Origin: RGIG6353 sp964558655 | GTDB lineage: Bacteria; Bacillota; Clostridia; Oscillospirales; SIG627 | Assembly (NCBI GenBank): GCA_964558655.1 | Contig: CAZLEX010000006.1 | Location: 1-60,548, forward strand | Reading direction: 5' to 3' | Length of the DNA stretch: 60,548 nt | Shown here: piece by piece, positions 16,627-26,158 of the stretch | How the letters are laid out: each line of letters opens with the position of its first letter | Numbering within the stretch: position 1 is the first letter of the stretch | Notes under the pieces: model-generated | The model's database searches: none | What the model saw: the letters and a program-made list of their open reading frames with translations, nothing else | Told to the model about the DNA's origin: nothing | Program-made: the position numbers and the translations under genes

Positions 16627-17817
16627 TTAATCATAATCATATTTTCTCTTTTTATAATTACGGTAAACGGTAATTAAGATAATTGCGATTATTGCAATAG
16701 CAAAACTTATGTAATAAACCGTATAATCGTATCCCTCGATTTTAAGCTCATCCCAATAATCCGTCATCATTTGCAATGTTTCTGCCGGCAGGTCTTCAAA
16801 TATAGCCGTATTTTCAAGCGTTACATCATCGGGATATACTATAGGATTTTGATATAACGAATATTCTTCATTATTAATGACTGCAGTGTGCGGAGAAGCG
16901 TAGTAAATATATTCGGCATTTTCCAAAGCGATTTCGGGATCAAGAAGAAAATTGATATACAATTCTGCGGCTTCTTTATTTTGTGCACATTTCGGAATAC
17001 ATATAGCATCAACAAAATAGTTTGTTCCTTCTTCGGGATAAACGAATTCAAGAGAATCGTTATTGTCTTTCATAGACAAGAAATCGCCGGCATAATAAGG
17101 AGCTAAAGCGGCTTCGTTATTTTCCATCTTGTTAAAAATTTCGTCCATAACATACGACTGTACAAGCGGTTTTTGCTCCAGCAATTTAATATATGCACTT
17201 TCCCAATCTTCTTCATCTTGTGTATTCGGATCGATACCTAGCAAGAACTGAGCTATAGCAAAAGCGTCACGGGGATTATTAAACATCAAAATATCTCCGG
17301 AATATTTTTCATCCCATAAGGAAGACCAGCTTACAGGAGCCTCGTCAACCAAGTCTTTGTTATAAATCAATCCGACCATTCCGACCGTGTAAGGAACCGA
17401 ATATTCATTCTGAGGATCATAAGGTAAATTAACATACCGCTCATCTATATATTTATAATTCGGTATATTATCAAAATTGATTTTTTGAAGCATATCCTCA
17501 CGGATAAGTCTTTGTATCATATAGTCGGACGGAATAACAATATCATAAACGGCACCGCCACCTTTTAGCTGTGCATACATATCTTCATTGCTTGCATATG
17601 TTTTATAATAAACTTTTATACCGGTTCTGCGTGTAAACTCGGCATTTACATTAAGTGTATCATCAAATCCGTCGGAAATATACTCTCCCCAATTATAAAC
17701 ATTAATATATTCACCTGTCAGCGGTGCATGATAATCGGGATTGTCCCACGGATTAGAAGCAGATACAGGAATAATCAAAAAAGAAAGTATAATAAAGACA
17801 GAGAAAATTTTTTTCAT
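16627..17817 (-). CDS. potD: Spermidine/putrescine-binding protein, C-terminally membrane anchored
   Basis: A 396-residue extracytoplasmic solute-binding protein for the PotABC importer. A signal peptide (about residues 1-20, ending SAS) precedes the PotD domain; NVYNWGEYISDG and VVYDIVIPSDYMI-like segments are typical of polyamine binders. Unlike most Gram-positive PotD proteins it has no lipobox cysteine. Instead a hydrophobic stretch near the C terminus (about residues 365-385, ISFAIAIIAIILITVY) followed by RNYKKRK looks like a membrane anchor. Its start overlaps the potC stop by 4 bases. It is last in the potABCD operon. Confidence 0.9.
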   Translation of the reverse strand: MKKIFSVFIILSFLIIPVSASNPWDNPDYHAPLTGEYINVYNWGEYISDGFDDTLNVNAEFTRRTGIKVYYKTYASNEDMYAQLKGGGAVYDIVIPSDYMIQRLIREDMLQKINFDNIPNYKYIDERYVNLPYDPQNEYSVPYTVGMVGLIYNKDLVDEAPVSWSSLWDEKYSGDILMFNNPRDAFAIAQFLLGIDPNTQDEEDWESAYIKLLEQKPLVQSYVMDEIFNKMENNEAALAPYYAGDFLSMKDNNDSLEFVYPEEGTNYFVDAICIPKCAQNKEAAELYINFLLDPEIALENAEYIYYASPHTAVINNEEYSLYQNPIVYPDDVTLENTAIFEDLPAETLQMMTDYWDELKIEGYDYTVYYISFAIAIIAIILITVYRNYKKRKYDYD

Positions 17818-18635
17818 ATTTTTCCTCCGTTTTTAACGATATTATTCGTATTCTTATTGTCTTTTTTTGTTATGTTAATCAAAATCAATAATATTAATAT
17901 TGCAACAAAAATTAAAGTTGAAAGTGCATATATATCGGGCGTTACCCTTTTCTTTGTCATACCGAAAATTCTGACCGGAAGCGTCTCAAACTGCGGGCCA
18001 CTGGCAAAATGACTTATTACCAAATCGTCAAGCGAAAGTGTGAACGCCATAATAAAACCGGTAAGAACTCCCGATAAAATATTCGGAATTACAACCTTTA
18101 TAAGTGCCTGAAACGGTGTACACCCCAAATCCTGTGCCGCTTCGGTTAAATGCGGATCGAGCTGTTTCAGTTTGGGCAGTACAGACAATATCACATACGG
18201 AAGATTAAAAGTTATATGTGCTATCAAAAGTGTCCAAAATCCGAAAAAATTCCTTATACCGAACAAGCCTCCGAAAAATGCAAACAAAAGCATAAGAGAC
18301 ACACCCGTAACTATATCAGCATTCATCATCGGAATATTTGTTACGGTCATAACAAGTGAGCGTACAGGGCCCTTTTTCATATAATCAATTCCGACAGCTG
18401 CCATCGTCCCCAATACAGTAGCTACAACAGATGAAGAAAGTGCAAGCTTCAGTGTATTGTATAAGGCCTGTAAAGTATCTTTATCATTGAAAAGTTCTTT
18501 GTACCATCTCAAAGAAAAGGATTGAAAAACCGAAGTGCTGTTTGATGAATTGAAAGAAAAAACTATCAATACAGCTATTGGTGCATACATAAAAACCAAA
18601 ATTAAAGCGGTATAGAGCTTTGTAAGTGATTTCAT
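17814..18635 (-). CDS. potC: Spermidine/putrescine ABC transporter permease PotC
   Basis: A 273-residue inner-membrane permease with six predicted segments. The EAA loop that docks onto PotA is at EAAQDLGCTPFQALIKVVIP, about residue 170. It pairs with PotB to form the channel. It overlaps potB and potD by 4 bases each (ATGA), so all four genes are translationally coupled. Confidence 0.93.
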   Translation of the reverse strand: MKSLTKLYTALILVFMYAPIAVLIVFSFNSSNSTSVFQSFSLRWYKELFNDKDTLQALYNTLKLALSSSVVATVLGTMAAVGIDYMKKGPVRSLVMTVTNIPMMNADIVTGVSLMLLFAFFGGLFGIRNFFGFWTLLIAHITFNLPYVILSVLPKLKQLDPHLTEAAQDLGCTPFQALIKVVIPNILSGVLTGFIMAFTLSLDDLVISHFASGPQFETLPVRIFGMTKKRVTPDIYALSTLIFVAILILLILINITKKDNKNTNNIVKNGGKI

Positions 18636-19459
18636 ATTACAATACCTCCTTCATCTTCAGAGGTAAATGTATTCATAAATGCCATACAAACAAGTAAAAG
18701 TATCATTAAAATCAAAGAAATAGATGCACCTAAATGATAATTGTTAGATGTTTGAAATTGCCGTTCTATAGTATCTCCGATTAAGTCGTATTTTCCGCCA
18801 CCGAGTTTTTGCGATATGTAAAAAGTACTTACCGACGGAACAAAAACCATTGTTATTCCGGATACGATACCTGGTATGCTCATGGGAAATATAACTCTGG
18901 TAATGACTTTGAATTTGTTACATCCCAAATCTTGTGCCGCTTCAATTATATTTCTATCCATTTTTGATATCACAGAGTAAATAGGCAATACCATATACGG
19001 CATGAAATTATAAACCATTCCGAGAATAACAGCTCCGGGCGTATTTATCATCTCGATTGACGGAAGCCCAATCTTATTGAGAAAGGTATTGATAATGCCG
19101 TTGTCACTGAGAATGTTCATCCAGGAATATGTTCTTATTAGAAAATTCATCCACATAGGTATCATAAGCAGTAATATCATAGTAGACTGATAATTGACAC
19201 TTCTTTGTGAAATTGCATAGGCAAATGGAAATGCAATAAGCAAGCTGATAACAGTGGTTACTATACCGTACCAAATGGAACGGATAAAAATACCGGCATA
19301 TCGGTCTAAGTCAACAATATTTTCCAAAGTTAATTTTCCGGCATCATCGGTAAATGCATAATATCCTACCATAATCAGCGGTGCCACAATAAAAATAATT
19401 GACCAAACAATATAAGGAGTTGCACAGAGTCGTGCCCAAAGCGAAGAAGATTTTTTCAT
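18632..19459 (-). CDS. potB: Spermidine/putrescine ABC transporter permease PotB
   Basis: A 275-residue permease with six hydrophobic segments and the EAA loop EAAQDLGCNKFKVITRVIFP. The periplasmic-side motif FLIRTYSWMNILSDNG is typical of PotB. It follows potA with a 4-base overlap and precedes potC with another. Confidence 0.93.
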   Translation of the reverse strand: MKKSSSLWARLCATPYIVWSIIFIVAPLIMVGYYAFTDDAGKLTLENIVDLDRYAGIFIRSIWYGIVTTVISLLIAFPFAYAISQRSVNYQSTMILLLMIPMWMNFLIRTYSWMNILSDNGIINTFLNKIGLPSIEMINTPGAVILGMVYNFMPYMVLPIYSVISKMDRNIIEAAQDLGCNKFKVITRVIFPMSIPGIVSGITMVFVPSVSTFYISQKLGGGKYDLIGDTIERQFQTSNNYHLGASISLILMILLLVCMAFMNTFTSEDEGGIVI

Positions 19460-20856
19460 TCTTCTACCTCCTCCTGCGTTGCCGAAAGTTCGGATTCGAC
19501 AGTATGCATGACATTGATATCATCTGATGAGAAGGTAATTCCGACCGTTTGCCCGAGTTTAAGAGAATCTTTTGTAGTGTGAGAAACCCATTTTTTTTCG
19601 CCTGTATTAATTACGACTTCGGTAAATACCGAACGCTTGTTTATTGCTTCTATCACACCGCATATTATATCATCCGACGGATCGGTTATTACAACATCTT
19701 TTGATGAAACGGAAACTTTAACGGTTTCATTGTACAGTAGGCTGTTTTCGTCGCATTGATAAGTTTTTCCTTGAATGGACACAACATTGTTGTCCGTCAT
19801 TATCGCATCAACAATATTTTCGGATTTTCTCATGATGTGTATATCTTCCGGAGTTATTTCAATACCTACAAAACTTCCCTCTTCTGCGGATTTTGTCGAA
19901 TGGACGATCCATTTCATATCATAAGAATCAACTATTATTTCATAATGGACACCCTTAAATGTCACCGACTCAACAAATCCCGTCAAACAATCCTCGCTCG
20001 GAGATACAAGTTTTATATCTTCCGGTCTGATTACAACATCTACCTCTTCGTTTTCTATAAAGCCTTTATCTACACATTGATAAATTCTGTCGGCAAAAGC
20101 AACCTTATAATCATCTAACATTACGCCGTTAATTATATTTGATACACCTATAAATTTAGCTACGAATGTGTTTTTTGGTTCGTTGTAAATATCCTCCGGA
20201 GTTCCTATTTGCTGTATTGTTCCGTTATTCATAACCACGATTGTGTCAGACATCGTAAGAGCTTCTTCTTGATCATGAGTAACATAAATAAATGTGATAT
20301 CAAGCTGTTGTTGCATCCTTTTTAATTCGATTTGCATTTCTTTTCTAAGCTGAAGGTCAAGTGCACCGAGAGGTTCATCAAGGAGCAGAACACGAGGTCT
20401 GTTGACCAATGCACGTGCAATAGCTATACGCTGTTGCTGCCCTCCGGACAGCTTGGATATTCTTCGTCTCTGATAGCCTTCGAGATTAACGAGTTTGAGC
20501 ATTGACATAACTCTTTCTTTTATCTCATCTTCCGGCATTTTTTGAATTCTTAATCCAAATGCAATATTATCATAAACATTAAGATGAGGAAAAAGAGCAT
20601 ACCGCTGAAAAACGGTATTGACTTGTCTTTTGTGCGGCGGAAGACCGTTAATCTTCTTACCGTCAAAAAAAATATCACCGTTATCCGGCTCAAGAAACCC
20701 CCCGATAATTCGAAGAGTTGTCGTTTTGCCGCATCCGGACGGACCGAGAAGTGTAACAAATTCTTTGTCTCGTATGTAAAGACTTATTTCCTTAAGTACC
20801 TTCTCGCCGTCATAAGTAACGGTAATATTTTGCAAATTGATAATGTTGTCTGCCAT
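19456..20856 (-). CDS. potA: Spermidine/putrescine ABC transporter ATPase with duplicated TOBE domain
   Basis: A 466-residue ATPase, about 100 longer than usual PotA. The nucleotide-binding domain (1-235) has Walker A GPSGCGKTT from residue 38, the signature LSGGQQQR and Walker B VLLLDEP. Two similar regulatory C-terminal blocks follow: one with IYQCVDKG...VVIRPEDIKL...MKWIVHSTKSAEEG, and a second with TYQCDENS...VSVSSKDVVI...KKWVSHTTKDSLKLG. This looks like a tandem TOBE_2 duplication. It is first in the operon, behind a folded leader of about 225 bases. GGGGG lies before the ATG. Energises polyamine import. Confidence 0.93.
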   Translation of the reverse strand: MADNIINLQNITVTYDGEKVLKEISLYIRDKEFVTLLGPSGCGKTTTLRIIGGFLEPDNGDIFFDGKKINGLPPHKRQVNTVFQRYALFPHLNVYDNIAFGLRIQKMPEDEIKERVMSMLKLVNLEGYQRRRISKLSGGQQQRIAIARALVNRPRVLLLDEPLGALDLQLRKEMQIELKRMQQQLDITFIYVTHDQEEALTMSDTIVVMNNGTIQQIGTPEDIYNEPKNTFVAKFIGVSNIINGVMLDDYKVAFADRIYQCVDKGFIENEEVDVVIRPEDIKLVSPSEDCLTGFVESVTFKGVHYEIIVDSYDMKWIVHSTKSAEEGSFVGIEITPEDIHIMRKSENIVDAIMTDNNVVSIQGKTYQCDENSLLYNETVKVSVSSKDVVITDPSDDIICGVIEAINKRSVFTEVVINTGEKKWVSHTTKDSLKLGQTVGITFSSDDINVMHTVESELSATQEEVEE

Positions 20857-21083
20857 AATGAACAGCCCCCTTTGCGGAAACCCGAATTTACGGGTGAAAT
20901 TTTTTGAGCTTTTAATACAGTAAGTATTTCATTACCGCGTACAAGAATTAATGCTACTCCCCCGCAAAAGGTCAAGCGAAAAAACGCTTAGGAGTACCGA
21001 CATAATGTCGTCTTTTCAGCCGTAGCATTGAAAAACAGAAAAACTGTTACAATTGTACACTCGGAAATCCGATAAAAAAAGCT
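20857..21083 (-). ncRNA. Structured 5' leader of potABCD, possible riboswitch of unassigned class
   Basis: The roughly 225-base leader from the predicted start near 21083 to the potA ATG has no ORF and holds several helices. P1 pairs 21022-21029 with 20950-20957 (8 bp) and encloses hairpins at 20998-21010 (CGACATTATGTCG) and 20974-20989 (AAGCG/CGCTT arms). Outside are hairpins at 21061-21072, 21034-21048 and 20880-20895, the last close to the ribosome site. TACTCC (20991-20996) can pair instead with GGAGTA (20955-20960), overlapping one arm of P1, so two folds compete. I cannot match it to a known class. A role in sensing polyamines is inference from the genes it precedes. Confidence 0.5.
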
Positions 21084-21089
21084 TTACTT

Positions 21090-21118
21090 ACTATACTAAA
21101 TTTAACGCCAAAAGTCAA
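21090..21118 (-). promoter_or_regulatory. Sigma-A promoter of potABCD
   Basis: On the minus strand TTGACT (21113-21118), 17-base spacer, TATAGT (21090-21095). Confidence 0.75.
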
Positions 21119-21143
21119 TACTTTTTAACAAATTATTCTATTT

Positions 21144-21161
21144 TTTGTTAAAATTAACAAA
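21144..21161. promoter_or_regulatory. Palindrome TTTGTTAA-AA-TTAACAAA between potA and recJ
   Basis: A perfect 8-2-8 palindrome sits just upstream of the potA -35 box, with another TTTTTAACAAATT at 21122-21134. The half sites resemble TTGTTA/TAACAA boxes at 77-114 and 58040-58077. It could bind a repressor or act as an AT-rich UP element. Confidence 0.4.
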
Positions 21162-21199
21162 TATTTTGTCAAAATCTGTAAAATGATTTAATTTATGCC

Positions 21200-21228
21200 T
21201 TGAATTATCCCGCAAATAGTAGTAAAAT
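21200..21228 (+). promoter_or_regulatory. Sigma-A promoter of recJ
   Basis: TTGAAT (21200-21205), 17-base spacer, TAAAAT (21223-21228), about 40 bases before the ATG. Confidence 0.6.
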
Positions 21229-21268
21229 AATTAATAACAGTTTTTTATAATATAATATAGGTGTAGTA

Positions 21269-23428
21269 ATGAAGAAGAATAGATGGATTATAAATGAGTA
21301 TAGTCCGAATGATGTAAATACTCTTTCAAGAAAACTCTCGGTATCACAATTATGTGCTAAATTACTCATTAACAGAGGATTTTCCGAAATTGATGAAGCC
21401 GAAAAATTTTTAAAAAAAGACATAACCGGTTTTCATTCGCCGTTTCTGATGAAAGACATGGAGAAGGCTGTAAAAATTATCGGTAATGCCATTGATGAAA
21501 ATAAAAAAACACTGATATGGGGCGATTACGATGTTGATGGAGTTACATCTACAACGATATTGCTCAAATATTTGAAATCGCAAGGGCTTAATGCCGATTA
21601 TTACATTCCGAGAAGGCTTGACGAAGGTTACGGCTTAAATAACAGAGCTATTACCGAATTTGCTCAGAACGGCGGTCAATTACTGATTACAGTCGATTGC
21701 GGTATCACTGCAGATGAAGAGATTATTTATGCAAAATCTTTGGGAATGACCGTTATAGTAACCGATCATCACGAATGTCGGGATGCACTGCCGTCGGCAG
21801 ATGCTGTTATAAATCCAAAAAGACGGGATTGTGATTATCCTTTTAAAGAACTTGCCGGTGTAGGTGTCGCTTTTAAATTAATTTGTGCCTGCGAAATGGG
21901 AATCAAAAGATTGACGCATTTCGAAGCACTTAAAAACATTATGCCTTTGTTTTCCGATTTTACAGCCATCGGAACAATTGCCGATGTCATGCCGATTTCC
22001 GACGAAAACAGACTGATAGTAAATTACGGACTTGATGAAATATCGCGTACAAAAAATATCGGTCTTCAAACTTTAATTGATGATGCCGGAATTTTTTCAA
22101 AAAGTTACAAAAGAAAAAAAGCTTCTTCCACGACAATCGGTTTTATAATCGCTCCGAAGATAAATGCGGCGGGAAGAATGTCTACATCGAGAGATGCAGT
22201 AGATTTGTTTATGACCGAAAGCCGTGAAGAAGCTGCTCGGTTGGCACAAAAATTAAATAATATCAATAAGTTAAGACAAGTATCCGAAAATGAAATTTTA
22301 CAGCAAAGTATAAAAAAAATCGAAGAAGAAATCGATTTTGATAAAGATAAAATTATCATTATTTCAGATAATAATTGGCATCACGGAGTAATAGGAATAG
22401 CGGCATCGAGAATTACCGAAAAATATAATCTTCCGTCATTGCTTATTTCATTTAAAAATGAAGGTCACGAAATATCCGAAAATTTAGGAAAAGGCTCGGG
22501 ACGCAGTATAAAAGGATTTAATTTGGTTGAAGCACTGTCAAAATGTTCAGATCTTCTCATAAAGTACGGTGGTCATGAACTTGCCGCCGGAATGTCTGTT
22601 GACAGGTGTAATTTCGACGAATTTAAATCCAGAATGAACAATTATGCAAAGCAAGCTTTCAACGGTATAAAAAATGAGCGTCAAATTGAGATAGACTGTG
22701 AAATTCAAACAGATGAGATGTCTGTTTCGGCTATCAATGAAATATCGTTGCTTGAACCGTTCGGAGTTTCCAATCCCGTTCCTATATTTTGTGCCAAAAA
22801 TATGGTTATATCTTCCCTATCGTCTATTTGTGACAATAAACATACAAAACTTATATTGAAAAAAAACGGTAAATCATTTACTGCGATGTTTTTCGGGCGT
22901 GCTATGTCCACACTGGCCTTGATTGAGGGAGACTGCGTTGATGTAGTCTTTAATATGGATATAAATAATTATGCAAATCAACAAAATGTTCAGCTTATTG
23001 TCCGAGATATATGCTTATCCGAAGGGTATATGGAAACAATAAAAAATGAATTAAAAAAATATAAAAATGTTATTTCGAACAATACAAAAAATATCGACAC
23101 ATCGATGATTCCGACAAGAGATGATTTTAAAGCAATTTACTCATTGCTCATATTTTTGAACAAAAGAGAAAACAGTACCGATTTTGAAGTCAATATTCCT
23201 TATCTTTCCAGATTATCAAAAAAAATGTACGGTGTTGATGTTTCGATTTTAAAAACACTTCTCATTTTTGATATATTTAACGACGCCGATATATTGTCGG
23301 TAAAAAAATCAAAAAATGACGAAGCATCGATAATAATCAACGCAAATACCATGACAGTTACCGGCGAAAAAAAAGCCGAATTAACTTTAACCAAAACAAT
23401 GCAAAGTTTGATATCAAGATTACAATAG
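21269..23428 (+). CDS. recJ: Single-stranded-DNA exonuclease RecJ
   Basis: A 719-residue 5'-3' exonuclease on single-stranded DNA in recombination and mismatch repair. The DHH catalytic core shows WGDYDVDGVTST, TVDCGIT and VTDHHECRD; the DHHA1 part shows SGRSIKGFNLVEAL and KYGGHELAAGMSV; an OB-fold region follows. The C-terminal 130 residues are a clostridial extension. The ribosome site is weak (AGGTG). It starts a rightward run that continues with rel 17 bases later. Confidence 0.95.
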   Translation: MKKNRWIINEYSPNDVNTLSRKLSVSQLCAKLLINRGFSEIDEAEKFLKKDITGFHSPFLMKDMEKAVKIIGNAIDENKKTLIWGDYDVDGVTSTTILLKYLKSQGLNADYYIPRRLDEGYGLNNRAITEFAQNGGQLLITVDCGITADEEIIYAKSLGMTVIVTDHHECRDALPSADAVINPKRRDCDYPFKELAGVGVAFKLICACEMGIKRLTHFEALKNIMPLFSDFTAIGTIADVMPISDENRLIVNYGLDEISRTKNIGLQTLIDDAGIFSKSYKRKKASSTTIGFIIAPKINAAGRMSTSRDAVDLFMTESREEAARLAQKLNNINKLRQVSENEILQQSIKKIEEEIDFDKDKIIIISDNNWHHGVIGIAASRITEKYNLPSLLISFKNEGHEISENLGKGSGRSIKGFNLVEALSKCSDLLIKYGGHELAAGMSVDRCNFDEFKSRMNNYAKQAFNGIKNERQIEIDCEIQTDEMSVSAINEISLLEPFGVSNPVPIFCAKNMVISSLSSICDNKHTKLILKKNGKSFTAMFFGRAMSTLALIEGDCVDVVFNMDINNYANQQNVQLIVRDICLSEGYMETIKNELKKYKNVISNNTKNIDTSMIPTRDDFKAIYSLLIFLNKRENSTDFEVNIPYLSRLSKKMYGVDVSILKTLLIFDIFNDADILSVKKSKNDEASIIINANTMTVTGEKKAELTLTKTMQSLISRLQ

Positions 23429-23444
23429 TTTAAGGAGCTTAATT

Positions 23445-25658
23445 TTGGAAACCAATAATGCTGTAAATTTTCAATCTTTACTCGATGAATTGAAATGTAC
23501 AAATTTAAATTACGATATTGAAAAAATTAGGAAAGCGTACCTGTATACTGAAGAAATTCATGACGGTCAATTCAGAAAATCCGGTGAGCCGTATATTTCT
23601 CACCCACTGTCAGTTGCAATAATTGTTGCTTCTCTTGAATTGGATACAGATTCAATATGTGCGGCACTTTTGCATGACACAATTGAAGACCACCCGGAAA
23701 AAGCACAACTTTCCGATATTCGTCAATATTTCGGAGATGATGTTGCTGAGCTTGTTGACGGGCTAACAAAATTGGTCTCCATACCTTTTGAAGACAAAGA
23801 AGAAGAACATATAGAAAATTTACGAAAAATGTTTTTGGCAATGAGTCGTGACCTTCGTGTAATTTTTATTAAATTATGCGACCGCTTACACAATATGAGA
23901 ACACTTTCCTATCATAACGAGCCTAAACAGCGACTTATTGCTTTGGAAACGATGCATGTATATGCACCTCTTGCTCACCGTCTTGGTATGCAAAAAATAA
24001 AACAAGAGCTTGAAAATTTGGCACTCCTGTATCTCGATCCTGTCGGTTACAATGAAATAAAAAATAGTATTGACGAAAAATACGGTGAGAACAGAGATTT
24101 TTTGGAAAAAGCACAAGAAAAAATTTGCGATAAACTAAAAGAACAGAAGATTCATTTTGAAATAGAAGGCAGAGTAAAATCCATATACAGTATGTATAAA
24201 AAAATGTTCACCAAAAACAAGGACTTTAATGAAATTTATGATTTTTATGCCGTTCGGGTTCTTGTAGACGACGAGTTGACTTGTTATACGGTTTTGGGTA
24301 TAATTCACGAATTGTTCAGTTCTGTTCCCGGAAGGTTTAAGGATTACATTTCCATGCCCAAAGCAAATATGTATAAATCTATTCATACGACTGTAATGGG
24401 GCGTGACGGTATACCGTTCGAAGTACAAATTCGCACATGGGAAATGCACAAAACAGCCGAATTCGGTCTTGCTGCACATTGGCAATATAAGAGCAATGTA
24501 TTCAAAGATGAAGTTATGGCAAAAAAATTAGAATGGATACACACTCTTTTGGAGACGGAAAAAGATGCGGCGGAAGATTCAGACGATTATCTGAGACCGT
24601 TGAAAATTGATTTGTTTGAAGATGAAATTTTCGTTTTCACACCTAAAGGAGATGTAATTGATCTTCCGACCGGCTCTACGCCGATTGATTTTGCTTACGC
24701 CATTCATACTGCCGTCGGAAACAAAATGGTAGGTGCAAAAATCAACGGTGTTATCGCTCCCATTGATACAGAACTTCAAACCGGTCAGATTATTGACATT
24801 TTAACATCCGGCTCATCCAAAGGACCAAACCGTGATTGGATAAAAATTGTCAAAACGAGCGAAGCAAGAAATAAGATTAAGCAATGGTTTAAGCGTGAAA
24901 AACGGGAAGAAAATATTGATAACGCAAAAAAAGAAATAGACAAACTTTTTCATAAGTTGGGACATCCTTATAATGATGAGCAGCGTGATGCTGCAGTTTT
25001 GGCGGTAGCGAAAAGAACCGCTTATACGGAAGCTGACGATTTTTACAATGCATTGGGATATGGCGGTTTATCTCTTTCAAAAGTCGAAAACAAACTCAAG
25101 GTTGAATTTGAAAAAATAGTCCGTCCTGACGAACCGGTCAAAAATGAATATACTCCCATTTCCGAAAAGAAAATAAAACCGTCTTATAACGGCTCACAAA
25201 GTGTCATCGTACAAAATATCGATAACTGTCAAGTGAAATTTGCAAAATGTTGCAATCCTTTACCCGGAGATAACATTATCGGCTTCATTACACGAGGATT
25301 TGGAATTTCCATACACAAATATGATTGTAAAAATGTAATTGACGGATTAAAAAACGAAGACAGCAAAGATCGTTGGGTAAGTGCGAGCTGGTCGCAAAGT
25401 GCAAAAGAGAGTGCCGAATCCAACTTTGATGCTTTACTTAATGTTTTGGTACACGATAAAATAGGAATGCTTGCGGAAGTACTTACCGCACTTGCCGAAA
25501 TGCATGTAAGCATACTGTCAATCAGTTCGCACAATATTTCCGGCAGTAAAGATACAATGCTTATATCGATAAAAATCAGAACAAAAAATGTTGAACATTA
25601 TAATTCAATACTTTCAAGAATCAAAAAAATAAAAAATGTTATTGATGTTACACGCTAA
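23445..25658 (+). CDS. rel: Bifunctional (p)ppGpp synthetase/hydrolase Rel
   Basis: A 737-residue stringent-response enzyme. The N-terminal HD hydrolase domain has SHPLSVA and the metal motif LLHDTIEDH, so hydrolysis should be active. The synthetase domain has GRVKSIYSMYKKM and IYDFYAVRVLVDD. TGS (VFTPKGDVIDLPTGSTPIDF), a zinc-finger-like helical region (KFAKCCNPLPGD) and a C-terminal ACT domain follow. The start is a TTG 7 bases after AAGGAG. The order rel-dtd-hemZ is common in Clostridia. Confidence 0.96.
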   Translation: METNNAVNFQSLLDELKCTNLNYDIEKIRKAYLYTEEIHDGQFRKSGEPYISHPLSVAIIVASLELDTDSICAALLHDTIEDHPEKAQLSDIRQYFGDDVAELVDGLTKLVSIPFEDKEEEHIENLRKMFLAMSRDLRVIFIKLCDRLHNMRTLSYHNEPKQRLIALETMHVYAPLAHRLGMQKIKQELENLALLYLDPVGYNEIKNSIDEKYGENRDFLEKAQEKICDKLKEQKIHFEIEGRVKSIYSMYKKMFTKNKDFNEIYDFYAVRVLVDDELTCYTVLGIIHELFSSVPGRFKDYISMPKANMYKSIHTTVMGRDGIPFEVQIRTWEMHKTAEFGLAAHWQYKSNVFKDEVMAKKLEWIHTLLETEKDAAEDSDDYLRPLKIDLFEDEIFVFTPKGDVIDLPTGSTPIDFAYAIHTAVGNKMVGAKINGVIAPIDTELQTGQIIDILTSGSSKGPNRDWIKIVKTSEARNKIKQWFKREKREENIDNAKKEIDKLFHKLGHPYNDEQRDAAVLAVAKRTAYTEADDFYNALGYGGLSLSKVENKLKVEFEKIVRPDEPVKNEYTPISEKKIKPSYNGSQSVIVQNIDNCQVKFAKCCNPLPGDNIIGFITRGFGISIHKYDCKNVIDGLKNEDSKDRWVSASWSQSAKESAESNFDALLNVLVHDKIGMLAEVLTALAEMHVSILSISSHNISGSKDTMLISIKIRTKNVEHYNSILSRIKKIKNVIDVTR

Positions 25659-25669
25659 AAAGGAGACAA

Positions 25670-26158
25670 ATGAAAGCAGTATTACAATTGGTCGAAAATT
25701 GCACTCTTACAGTTGAAGGAATTGATGGTATTTATTCGCACATAGATAAGGGTATTATGGTTTTATTGGGCGTCGGAACAAACGATACTGAAGACGACTG
25801 CAAAAAAACGGCAAAAAAAATAGCAAGTTTGAGAATTTTTCATGACGATAACGGCAAGATGAATTTATCATGTGTGAGTGATGAAATTAACGGCAAATTC
25901 ATGGTCGTATCACAATTTACACTGTATGCGAACTGCACTCACGGACGCAGACCTGATATGTTTGATGCCGCACGGCCGGAAACGGCTCTTCCGCTTTATG
26001 AAAAATTTGTCAATATACTAAATTGCGAATGTCGCTCTATAACGGGAAATTATCAAGAAGATTATGTTGTTACGGGAAAATTCGGTGCAAATATGAGAAT
26101 ATCTTTTACAAATGTAGGTCCGGAAACATTTATAATCGAAAGTGAAAATTTAAAATGA
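25670..26158 (+). CDS. dtd: D-aminoacyl-tRNA deacylase
   Basis: A 162-residue proofreading enzyme that removes D-amino acids (and glycine) wrongly attached to tRNA. The family motif SQFTLYANCTHGRRPDM is present. The second motif reads TNVGPET in place of the usual NxGPVT, so one residue differs next to the conserved Gly-Pro. About 15 residues longer than usual at the C terminus. AAGGAG precedes the ATG; the stop overlaps the hemZ start by 4 bases. Confidence 0.93.
   Translation: MKAVLQLVENCTLTVEGIDGIYSHIDKGIMVLLGVGTNDTEDDCKKTAKKIASLRIFHDDNGKMNLSCVSDEINGKFMVVSQFTLYANCTHGRRPDMFDAARPETALPLYEKFVNILNCECRSITGNYQEDYVVTGKFGANMRISFTNVGPETFIIESENLK

Noticed and set aside
20955..20965. GGGGGAGTAG (minus strand) in the potA leader as part of a manganese (yybP-ykoY) riboswitch
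   Set aside because: That motif belongs near the 5' side of the yybP-ykoY aptamer; here it is on the 3' side of P1, the partner loop is not found, and the genes are polyamine transporters.
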